Assembly (NCBI GenBank): GCA_030592105.1
Contig: JAUVKE010000002.1
Location: 1-30,748 of the forward strand
Source of the DNA: Desulfobacteraceae bacterium
GTDB lineage: Bacteria; Desulfobacterota; Desulfobacteria; Desulfobacterales; BuS5
DNA: 30,748 nucleotides
Direction of reading: 5' to 3'
Positions 1 to 6,349 of this stretch are shown in pieces. The first letter of the stretch is position 1; each line of letters opens with the position of its first letter. Position numbers and translations under genes: made by a program. The notes under the pieces are model-generated. The model ran no database searches and was not told the origin of the DNA. It saw only the letters and a list, made by a program, of their open reading frames with translations.

Positions 1-65
1 ACCTTAGTCTGGCAAAGCTGTTTTTTAGTAAATTTTTAACACAAATATTTTTTTCATTTTGTAAC

Positions 66-159
66 GGAGAGATGTCCGAGCTGGCTGAAGGAGCACGACT
101 GGAAATCGTGTGTGCTGTTTATAGCAGTACCGAGGGTTCGAATCCCTCTCTCTCCGCCA
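66..159 (+). tRNA. tRNA-Ser (anticodon GGA)
   Basis: A complete cloverleaf can be folded by eye. The acceptor arm GGAGAGA (66-72) pairs with TCTCTCC (149-155). The anticodon arm CACGA/TCGTG encloses the loop CTGGAAA with anticodon GGA. The T arm GAGGG/CCCTC encloses TTCGAAT. A long variable arm, typical of class II serine tRNAs, lies between. The discriminator G is followed by an encoded CCA (157-159). It reads UCC and UCU codons. The dnaX start codon lies only 17 nt after the CCA, so the two are probably on one transcript. Confidence 0.96.
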
Positions 160-176
160 ATACAGGTTTGATATGT

Positions 177-1931
177 ATGTCCTATCTTGTTCTTGCACGT
201 AAGTACCGTCCCCAAATATTTGAGCAGGTTGTAAAGCAGGATCATATTACCCGTACTTTGGCAAATGCTATTTTGTCGAAGCGTATGCACCATGCTGTAT
301 TGTTTTCAGGACCCAGGGGAACAGGTAAAACAACCGTGGCTCGCATTTTGGCAAAGGCCATGAACTGTGAGGACGGTCCCACCCCTGCTCCATGCAATCA
401 GTGCAAAATATGCAGGGAAATTACCACAGGGAGTGGAATAGATTTTTTTGAAATAGACGGAGCATCGAATAATAGTGTTGATCAGGTAAGAGAACTGTGT
501 GAAAATGTAAAATATCTTCCTGCCCACAGCCGCTTTAAAATCTATATCATTGATGAAGTTCACATGCTTTCCACAGCAGCTTTTAATGCCCTTTTAAAAA
601 CTCTGGAGGAACCTCCTTCCCATGTTATGTTCATTCTTGCCACCACTGAGCCCCATAAAATTCCTGCAACTGTTCTTTCCAGATGCCAGCGCCATGATTT
701 TAGACGTATAGGCATTAAATCGATTGTTGAACATATGGTCAACCTTTGTGCCAGGGAGGGGTTTAATATTTCACCCAACAGCCTGGATATTATAGCCCGT
801 GAAGCAGGGGGCTGCATGAGGGATGCTTTAAGCCTTCTGGATCAGGTTATGGTATGTTCCCTGGAGGGTGCTGAGCAGAAAGATGTTGCTGATATTTTAG
901 GGATTGTCGACCGAAAGATTATTTTTAATACTTCAGCGGCTCTTTTTGATGGTAATATCTCTGCTCTGCTTGAGATTTTGGATGAAATATATTATACAGG
1001 GCATGATATAAGAAAGTTTTATAAGGATTTAACCCTCCATTTCAGAAATATTCTTATTATCAAGGTTGCAAAGCAGACCAAGGGTCTGGTTGATCTGCCG
1101 GATCATGAGATTGATTCAATAAACGATCAGATCAAAGATGTATCATCAGTTTTGATCAATCAGATCTTTGATATACTTTTCAAAGAAGATTCTCTGATAA
1201 AATATTCAGATGATCCCAAATTAGCCATTGAAATGATCTTTGTCAGGCTCCTGAGTATGAAGCCGGTGCTCCCCATTGATCTGTTTATAAAAAAACTTGA
1301 TCAGTTAAAAGGCCAGATCGACTATCAGGTCGACCATGAATCTGAAAAAAAAAATTATACTTTAACGAAAAAGGGGAATGATAATAAAAAGAGTTCCCCT
1401 GTTTTAATTAATAAAGAAAAAAAACATGATTCCAGGCAAAGCCATAATGGGTCAGTATCATCTGATAGCGATCTGCAGCAGACCCGGAAAACAGATGCAG
1501 CGGGTGATGGGGATCTGCCAAAATCCGGCAAAACAGTTTTAACCCCTGCTGATGATCCCCCTTGCGCGTGGAAAAAAGTTTGTGATATTATTTCAAAAAA
1601 GCATCCATTTCTTAAGCCTATTCTAATAAAATCGAGTATCAAAAAACTCACAGATAATGCTGCTGAAATCGAAGTGTCCGGCAGTAAACACCAGTTGGGA
1701 AGAGTTACCCGTGAAAAGAATATTGCCATAATACAAAAAGCATGGCAGGACCTTTTTAATAAAAAAATTAATATTGTAATAAGCGGAAAAGAGATTACAG
1801 AGGAACCAAAGAATTTAAAAACAGATCAGGATAACCTTTTAAAACAGGAAGCCCTGAAAAATCCGTTGGTGTTAGATGCCATGGAAATTTTTAACGGGAA
1901 TATTGTGGACGTAAAACTTGTGAATCTCTAA
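177..1931 (+). CDS. dnaX: DNA polymerase III subunit tau (possibly tau/gamma)
   Basis: This is the clamp-loader ATPase of the replicative polymerase. The reading frame is open from inside the tRNA, but the family start is the ATG at 177 (MSYLVLARKYRP), giving 584 residues. The Walker A motif GPRGTGKT is at residues 45-52. A CX8CX2CX2C zinc site follows soon after it, then a DEVH Walker B segment and the SRC box (LSRCQ). The C-terminal third is charged and low in complexity, as expected for the tau-specific linker, and ends in a small alpha/beta domain. A run of ten A at 1345-1354 lies at about codon 391, just after the collar domain. Slippage there would give a short gamma-like form (see findings). 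It is followed by ybaB and recR, the usual dnaX-ybaB-recR order. Confidence 0.95.
   Translation: MSYLVLARKYRPQIFEQVVKQDHITRTLANAILSKRMHHAVLFSGPRGTGKTTVARILAKAMNCEDGPTPAPCNQCKICREITTGSGIDFFEIDGASNNSVDQVRELCENVKYLPAHSRFKIYIIDEVHMLSTAAFNALLKTLEEPPSHVMFILATTEPHKIPATVLSRCQRHDFRRIGIKSIVEHMVNLCAREGFNISPNSLDIIAREAGGCMRDALSLLDQVMVCSLEGAEQKDVADILGIVDRKIIFNTSAALFDGNISALLEILDEIYYTGHDIRKFYKDLTLHFRNILIIKVAKQTKGLVDLPDHEIDSINDQIKDVSSVLINQIFDILFKEDSLIKYSDDPKLAIEMIFVRLLSMKPVLPIDLFIKKLDQLKGQIDYQVDHESEKKNYTLTKKGNDNKKSSPVLINKEKKHDSRQSHNGSVSSDSDLQQTRKTDAAGDGDLPKSGKTVLTPADDPPCAWKKVCDIISKKHPFLKPILIKSSIKKLTDNAAEIEVSGSKHQLGRVTREKNIAIIQKAWQDLFNKKINIVISGKEITEEPKNLKTDQDNLLKQEALKNPLVLDAMEIFNGNIVDVKLVNL
1345..1354 (+). promoter_or_regulatory. 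A10 slippery tract inside dnaX
   Basis: Ten consecutive A residues read in the zero frame as GAA AAA AAA AAT. If one A is added to the mRNA, or the ribosome slips -1, reading ends at TGA 1379-1381 and gives 401 residues. If one A is lost, reading ends at TAA 1363-1365 and gives 395 residues. Both alternatives remove the tau-specific region and leave domains I-III. Slippage-made gamma is known for dnaX of Thermus (A-run transcriptional slippage) and Escherichia (ribosomal frameshift). Its use here is inference. Confidence 0.5.
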
Positions 1932-1985
1932 CTATAGATATACACACGTTAAAAATAAAAAAAGTGACAGGAGGTAGTTTTTCAA

Positions 1986-2297
1986 ATGAAAGGTATGGGG
2001 AATATGATGAAGCAGGCCCAGAAGCTTCAGGCCAAGATGATGAAGATGCAGGAAGAGCTTGCTGAAAAGGTTGTTGACACAACATCCGGCGGAGGTATGG
2101 TTAAGGTCGTGGCAAACGGAAAACAGGAGATAGTATCCATCACCATAGAACAGGAGGTTGTTGATCCGGAAGATACTGAGATGCTTCAGGATTTAATCCT
2201 CGCAGCAGTAAACGATGCGCTGGACAAATCCAGAGAGATGGTCTCTTCGCAGATGGGTAAGCTTGCAGGTGGTCTTAATATTCCAGGGTTGACTTAA
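1986..2297 (+). CDS. ybaB: YbaB/EbfC family nucleoid-associated protein
   Basis: A 103-residue protein with a Met/Gln/Lys-rich amphipathic N-terminal helix ([22 protein letters not shown]), the family signature. The [15 protein letters not shown] strand region and a C-terminal helix follow. YbaB/EbfC proteins are small DNA-binding dimers; their position between dnaX and recR is conserved in many bacteria and is reproduced here. A good Shine-Dalgarno sequence (AGGAGGT) lies about 10 nt upstream of the ATG. The gap to dnaX is 54 nt and to recR 2 nt, so the three are probably one operon. Confidence 0.93.
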   Translation: MKGMGNMMKQAQKLQAKMMKMQEELAEKVVDTTSGGGMVKVVANGKQEIVSITIEQEVVDPEDTEMLQDLILAAVNDALDKSREMVSSQMGKLAGGLNIPGLT

Positions 2298-2299
2298 GA

Positions 2300-2905
2300 A
2301 TGAATTATTATCCCTTATCTGTTATTAATTTGATTAAAAATATTACCAGGCTTCCAGGGATAGGAGAAAAAACGGCAGAGCGTTTGGCCATGCATATTTT
2401 ATCTGTTCCTGAGGCAGAAGCAGAGGAACTTTCCAGCAGCATTCTTGATGCAAAAACAAAAACAGGGCTCTGTTCCATATGTTTTGCCTTAAGTGATGGC
2501 GAAGTTTGTGATATCTGCAAAAATCGATCAAGGGATTCTTCTTTAGTCTGTGTTGTGGAACAGCTTGCAGATATGGTTGCCATTGAAAAATCAGCTTCGT
2601 TTAGGGGACTCTATCATATACTTTCTGGTGCATTATCACCAATTTCCGGAATAGGCCCTGGTGATATTCGAATCAAGGAGTTGATGGGACGTATTGATAA
2701 GGGTGAAATTAAAGAAGTTGTGGTTGCAACAAGTACCAATCTTGAAGGGGAGGCCACTGCGTCATACCTGGCAGAACTTCTTGGGCAATTTTCTGTGAAA
2801 GTGACAAGGATTGCCTCTGGTGTCCCCATGGGGGGCGATTTAAAGTTTATTGATCAGGTTACTTTAAAAAGGGCAATGGATACAAGACATACAATTTATG
2901 AATAA
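2300..2905 (+). CDS. recR: Recombination mediator RecR
   Basis: A 201-residue protein of normal family length. The N-terminus carries the helix-hairpin-helix LPGIGEKTAERLAMHIL (residues about 15-31). A four-cysteine zinc finger follows (CSICFALSDGEVCDIC, about 58-73), then a Toprim domain with VVEQLADM and the GPGDIRIKEL segment, and the C-terminal Walker B-like region. RecR works with RecF/RecO to load RecA on gapped DNA. The start is 2 nt after the ybaB stop, and the end overlaps the next gene by 8 nt, indicating translational coupling. Confidence 0.96.
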   Translation: MNYYPLSVINLIKNITRLPGIGEKTAERLAMHILSVPEAEAEELSSSILDAKTKTGLCSICFALSDGEVCDICKNRSRDSSLVCVVEQLADMVAIEKSASFRGLYHILSGALSPISGIGPGDIRIKELMGRIDKGEIKEVVVATSTNLEGEATASYLAELLGQFSVKVTRIASGVPMGGDLKFIDQVTLKRAMDTRHTIYE

Positions 2906-3299
2906 TGTAAAAGAACCGGAAATATTCGAATGTAAAAAATGCGGAGATTGCTGCAGGGGCTTTGGGGGGACATATGTAACCCCTGAAGATATAGAGGCAA
3001 TTTCCAGGTATATTGATGCTGATCCTGATAGTTTTGTTGAAAAATATTGTCAGATGTCAGGGGGGAAACCTGTACTTGCCCAGAAAAAAGACGGCTATTG
3101 TATTTTCTGGAATGATTTATGTACTATTCACCATGTAAAACCGTATATGTGCAGGGCATGGCCTTTTATTGAGAGCATACTTCTTGATGTGTCAAACTGG
3201 TACATAATGGCGTCTGTCTGCCCGGGCATGCGGACAGACATTCCCGCCAGTGTTATAACTAACCTGGCCAGAAAAAAAATATCCGGAGCTGACCTGTAA
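2898..3299 (+). CDS. YkgJ-family cysteine cluster protein
   Basis: A 133-residue protein starting with CKKCGDCCRGFGG, the CxxCxxCC motif of the YkgJ/UPF0153 family (putative zinc- or iron-binding proteins of unknown function). A second pair of conserved positions, a Cys in GYCIFWNDLC and another in YMCRAWPF, completes the usual ligand set. No signal peptide or membrane segment is seen. The ATG overlaps the recR stop by 8 nt and murI starts 2 nt after this gene, so it sits in the dnaX-murI operon. The family assignment is secure. The biochemical role is not known. Confidence 0.85.
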   Translation: MNNVKEPEIFECKKCGDCCRGFGGTYVTPEDIEAISRYIDADPDSFVEKYCQMSGGKPVLAQKKDGYCIFWNDLCTIHHVKPYMCRAWPFIESILLDVSNWYIMASVCPGMRTDIPASVITNLARKKISGADL

Positions 3300-3301
3300 A
3301 A

Positions 3302-4087
3302 ATGATTGGAATATTCGATTCCGGGGTAGGGGGTCTCACTGTTGCAAAATCGATCATTCAACAAATTCCAGATTACAGTATAATCTATTTCGGTGATACT
3401 GCCCGTACGCCCTATGGAACAAAGAGCCACGAAACAGTGGTGAAGTATACGCTTAAGGCCGCTGATTTTCTCGTGAATAAAGGTGCACAAATCCTTATAA
3501 TGGCGTGCAATACAGCATCCAGCGTTGCTTTTGAAAATGTTAAAAAAAGGTATGACATTCCTGTTTTTGAGGTTATCAGTCATGCTGTTGATCTTTCCAT
3601 TGAAAAAACCAAAAATAATCATATCGGCGTCATAGGGACAAGAGCTACCATTAACAGTTCTGTTTATGAAAAAAAAATAAAAAAAAACAGCCCCCAGGCA
3701 AAGGTTTATTCATATCCATGCCCCTTGCTGGTCCCTTTGGTGGAGGAAGGGTGGTTTAACAAGCCGGAAACCAGGATGATAGTTAAAAAATATCTTCATC
3801 CCTTAAAAGTCAGGCAGATCGATACCTTGATACTCGGCTGTACGCACTATCCGATTCTGAAAAAAATCATACAAAGAAAAATGGGAAAACGGGTAAATAT
3901 TATAGATTCTTCCCTTGCGGTTGCACAAGAGGTTAAACAATTTTTAGCAGCGCATCCCGGGCTGGATAATAAAATGGATAAAAAAGGAGATGAGATATTT
4001 TTTGTATCGGACATAACATCCCAGTTTGAAAAAACAGCCAATATGATCCTTAAGAAAAAAATTTTTCTTGAACAGGCTGTTACCTGA
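3302..4087 (+). CDS. murI: Glutamate racemase
   Basis: Makes D-glutamate for peptidoglycan in the cytoplasm. The 261-residue sequence opens with IGIFDSGVGGLTV and contains YFGDTARTPYG. Both catalytic cysteines are present: the first in MACNTASS (about residue 70) and the second in LGCTHYP (about residue 180). Length is normal. Two adjacent A9 runs near 3669-3687 encode the Lys-rich segment EKKIKKNS; they are in frame here. The start is 2 nt downstream of the YkgJ-type gene. The small MoaD-like gene converges on it 20 nt later. Confidence 0.96.
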   Translation: MIGIFDSGVGGLTVAKSIIQQIPDYSIIYFGDTARTPYGTKSHETVVKYTLKAADFLVNKGAQILIMACNTASSVAFENVKKRYDIPVFEVISHAVDLSIEKTKNNHIGVIGTRATINSSVYEKKIKKNSPQAKVYSYPCPLLVPLVEEGWFNKPETRMIVKKYLHPLKVRQIDTLILGCTHYPILKKIIQRKMGKRVNIIDSSLAVAQEVKQFLAAHPGLDNKMDKKGDEIFFVSDITSQFEKTANMILKKKIFLEQAVT

Positions 4088-4107
4088 TACCCATAAAAAA
4101 ATATGGC

Positions 4108-4383
4108 TTATCCACCCGCTGCAAATGGGATAATTCCTATTTCATCACCATCTTTTATTTTGGTGGCCAGCTGTTCCAGGCTCTGGATATTATCCCCGTT
4201 AATAAATATAAATATATCGCTATTTAAATCTCCATTTCCATTTATAACTTTGTTTTTTAAACCTGGATATTCCCTTTCCAGATGGTCAATACATTCGTTA
4301 ACAGTCTGCCCCTGGCATTGGGCTTCGGTTTTGCCGTTAAGCCATTTGCTTAAAGAGCCAGGGAGAATTAAAGTAGCAGTCAT
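4108..4383 (-). CDS. MoaD/ThiS-like small sulfur-carrier protein
   Basis: A 91-residue ubiquitin-like protein that ends in a di-glycine (IIPFAAGG), the C-terminus that is adenylated and thiocarboxylated in MoaD and ThiS. The internal segments FINGDNIQSLEQLATKIKDGDEIGIIP match the conserved beta-grasp end of MoaD. No MoaE, ThiG or MoeB-like partner is adjacent, so it could serve molybdopterin synthesis, thiamine synthesis, a tungsten-cofactor variant or another sulfur-transfer route. An ORF of similar length on the other strand is the shadow of this gene. Confidence 0.8.
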   Translation of the reverse strand: MTATLILPGSLSKWLNGKTEAQCQGQTVNECIDHLEREYPGLKNKVINGNGDLNSDIFIFINGDNIQSLEQLATKIKDGDEIGIIPFAAGG

Positions 4384-4457
4384 TTATAAATTGTCTCCAG
4401 AAGTATTTTGCCTATGTTATATTGGGTTAAATTAAAATAGTGCCCAAAGAAAAAATG

Positions 4458-4544
4458 TAACTATTCAGCGTCGCTGATTTAAGCAACGCAGCAGGTATGA
4501 TCTGATTATACCTGTTGCCGTACATATTAGCTGAATAGTTACAA
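4458..4544. repeat. Palindromic repeat, GTAACTATTCAG family, short full copy
   Basis: An 87-bp nested inverted repeat. The outer arms are GTAACTATTCAGC and GCTGAATAGTTAC. The inner arms are GCAGGTATGATC and GATTATACCTGTTGC around a very small loop. Its two halves match the two halves of the 267-bp element at 25130-25396 in reverse order, so both belong to one dispersed family. It lies in the divergent gap between the MoaD-like gene and the LysM-Sel1 gene. No coding capacity. Confidence 0.8.
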
Positions 4545-4588
4545 AAAAATAGCTTTCATTCAGACATGAAATATATGGGACAGATAAT

Positions 4589-5395
4589 ATGGTATTAGGT
4601 ATTTTTAATCAAGATGCAATTAAAAAATGCGTAATAACTCTCTTTTTTTTATTTTTATTTGCTGTAAATTTGTCCATAGCTGGCGGCGATTTTTATCTGG
4701 TTTAAAAAAATGATACCCTTTACCGTATAGCAAAAAAATCTGGGAAAACAGTTGATGAACTTGGAAAATTAAACAAAATTATCCCCCCTTATACTCTGGA
4801 AGTTGGTCAAAAAATCAGGCTTTCTCCCATGGAGGACAAACCTTCTGATGCAGTTGAAAAAAAGACTGATGATGCAACAGCACGACTCCTTTATGACGCA
4901 CAAAACGGAGATTCTGATGCCCAGCTGAAATTAGGGTGGCTTTATTTTACCGGGGATATTTTCCATCAGGATTCTGAAAATGGGATAACCTGGCTCCAAA
5001 AATCTGCAGATCAGGGGAACCCCGATGCACAAAATAGACTTGGAACGGCTTACTCTAAAGGAATAGGGGTAAAACAGAATTCTGGGGAGGCTGCAGCCTA
5101 TTTTCTAAAATCTGCCAGACAGGGGTTTCACCCGGGCCAAATGAATATAGGGGTAATCTACGATTTTGGACTGGGGGTCCCCGAAAACAATGAAGAAGCC
5201 GCTATATGGTACAGACTGGCAGCATCAGGAGGACATGCAGCAGCCCAGCACAATCTGGGTATTTTGTATGAAAATGGTGAAGGTGTTGCAAAAAATTTAG
5301 AAGATGCTTTTAAATGGTTTAGTATGGCAGCGGAACAGGGTTTTACAAAATCAAAGGAACGATTATTTTTTTTAAAAGAAAAATTTAAAAAATAA
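4589..5395 (+). pseudogene. LysM plus Sel1-repeat protein interrupted by in-frame TAA
   Basis: From ATG 4589 the frame encodes a Lys-containing N-terminus and a hydrophobic signal segment (LFFLFLFAVNLSIAGG). It reaches FYLV and then TAA at 4703-4705. The same frame continues as KNDTLYRIAKKSGKTVDEL...GQKIRL, which is a LysM domain cut through its first strand. Four Sel1-like repeats follow to 5395 (for example GTAYSKGIGV and GILYENGEGV). A LysM normally reads YxVKKxDTL, so a single AAA-to-TAA change explains the break. An intact product would be 268 residues, exported, peptidoglycan-binding and a scaffold. The Met at 4829 would restart a 188-residue protein without signal or LysM and with no good Shine-Dalgarno sequence. 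A pseudogene or a sequence error are both possible. Confidence 0.75.
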
Positions 5396-5440
5396 CTATT
5401 CAGCTGATATGCATAAAGAGTATCTGTAAACAGTTACTTT
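5394..5440. repeat. Degenerate short copy of the GTAACTATTCAG palindrome
   Basis: TAACTATTCAGCTGATA is followed after a short loop by TATCTGTAAACAGTTA, an imperfect inverted repeat whose left arm equals the end of the GTAACTATTCAG family. It begins at the stop codon of the Sel1 gene and could form a hairpin at the end of that transcript. Confidence 0.5.
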
Positions 5441-5830
5441 AAAAACTCAAAAACAACTCAATAATCTGAAGGTTTAGGCCGCTTTTGAATTTTCCGGAAT
5501 TTTTTAATATAATTACTCTATTTTGGTGCTAAAAGTTCTTGACAAAATTTTAGCCAAATTATAGTTTGGCTTCATATTTTTCAGATTGCGTTTTTTTATT
5601 TGATAATACGACTTTGCTGTTAGCACTGTCTGCATGATACATATAAAAAATAAAAAAGAAGGAGGTGCGTACTTAAGCTAATTGTATTTAGCAGTACAAT
5701 TTGATCGTTATAAATTGTCGATTAATTTCATGGCCTGAAAAACAAGATTATTGAACAATCGATCAGGTGGCAATTTATACTTGGTAATATCTCAACATAG
5801 TATTAAATTTAAAAACAGGAGACTTAATAA
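5396..5830. other. Gap upstream of aprBA: promoter region and structured leader
   Basis: 435 bp without a gene. It contains the degenerate palindrome at the left edge, a candidate promoter at 5539-5565 with an overlapping dyad, and a leader of about 250 nt. The leader holds a hairpin at 5680-5701 (AATTGTA/TACAATT) and a long bulged stem at 5709-5779 (TATAAATTG plus TCGATT pairing with AATCGA and CAATTTATA). A Shine-Dalgarno-like GAAGGAGGTG near 5659 has no usable start codon after it. The true aprB Shine-Dalgarno AGGAGA lies just before 5831. Confidence 0.6.
5539..5571 (+). promoter_or_regulatory. Candidate aprBA promoter with overlapping operator-like dyad
   Basis: TTGACA (5539-5544) and TATAGT (5560-5565) are separated by 15 bp, slightly short for sigma-70. 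A 7-bp inverted repeat AGCCAAA (5552-5558) / TTTGGCT (5565-5571), with TTATAG in its center, covers the -10 box. The dyad could be a repressor site or the base of a leader hairpin. No regulator gene is adjacent. Seen by eye only. Confidence 0.45.
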
Positions 5831-6268
5831 ATGCCGAGTTATGTACTTCAAGAAAAATGTGATGGCTGTAAGGGTGGCGACAAAACAGCTTGCATGTATA
5901 TCTGTCCAAACGACCTGATGGTTCTGGAACCAAATGAAATGAAAGCTTATAACCAGGAACCGGATCAGTGCTGGGAATGTTTTTCATGCGTAAAAATCTG
6001 TCCGACCCAGGCTATTGAAGTAAGGGGTTATTCAGATTTCGTACCTTTGGGAAGTAGTATTATGCCCATGCTTGGAACAGAAGATGTTATGTGGACCTGC
6101 AAATTCAGAAATGGCCTTATAAAACGTTTTAAGTTCCCCATTCGTACAACTCCTGAAGGGGCAGCTAACGCTTATCCTGAATTAAAAGGTAAAGATCTTG
6201 ACAGTGAGCTTCTTTCAACTGAAGAGGTCGACGGCACAACATTAAAAGTTCCAACAGAACTTGCTTAG
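5831..6268 (+). CDS. aprB: Adenylylsulfate reductase beta subunit
   Basis: The iron-sulfur subunit of cytoplasmic APS reductase, carrying electrons to the FAD in AprA. Cluster ligands are visible: C10, C13, C21 and C25 with the insertion GGDKTA between the second and third, then C47, C50, C53 and C57 in CWECFSCVKICP. The ferredoxin domain is followed by a C-terminal beta-rich tail (EDVMWTCKFRNGLIKRFKFPIRTTPEG) that wraps round AprA in known structures. At 145 residues it is slightly short of some homologs but complete. The AGGAGA ribosome-binding site and 81-nt gap to aprA indicate an aprBA operon. Confidence 0.97.
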   Translation: MPSYVLQEKCDGCKGGDKTACMYICPNDLMVLEPNEMKAYNQEPDQCWECFSCVKICPTQAIEVRGYSDFVPLGSSIMPMLGTEDVMWTCKFRNGLIKRFKFPIRTTPEGAANAYPELKGKDLDSELLSTEEVDGTTLKVPTELA

Positions 6269-6349
6269 GAAATTTTTTTTAAAAGCAAAAATATCTAAAA
6301 AATAAAATTATAAGAGTTATGTATATATATTTTTTAAGGAGGATATAAT

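Noticed and set aside
1355..1729. A 124-residue minus-strand ORF in the dnaX linker
   Set aside because: It opposes the low-complexity tau region. No ribosome-binding site and no domain features.
3128..3622. A 164-residue minus-strand ORF across the YkgJ-type and murI genes
   Set aside because: It lies over two well-conserved plus-strand genes, crosses their boundary and resembles no family.
3669..3687. Slippage at two A9 runs in murI
   Set aside because: The frame is intact and truncation would remove the second catalytic Cys. Unlike dnaX, no precedent supports a functional short form.
4103..4435. A 110-residue plus-strand ORF over the MoaD-like gene
   Set aside because: It is hydrophobic shadow sequence. 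The minus frame has a family match and the diagnostic GG end.
4703..4705. Recoded stop codon (selenocysteine or pyrrolysine) in the LysM-Sel1 gene
   Set aside because: The codon is TAA, which neither system uses, and the expected residue is Lys.
5659..5700. Leader peptide ahead of aprB
   Set aside because: The strong Shine-Dalgarno-like sequence is not followed by a start codon at workable distance with an open frame.
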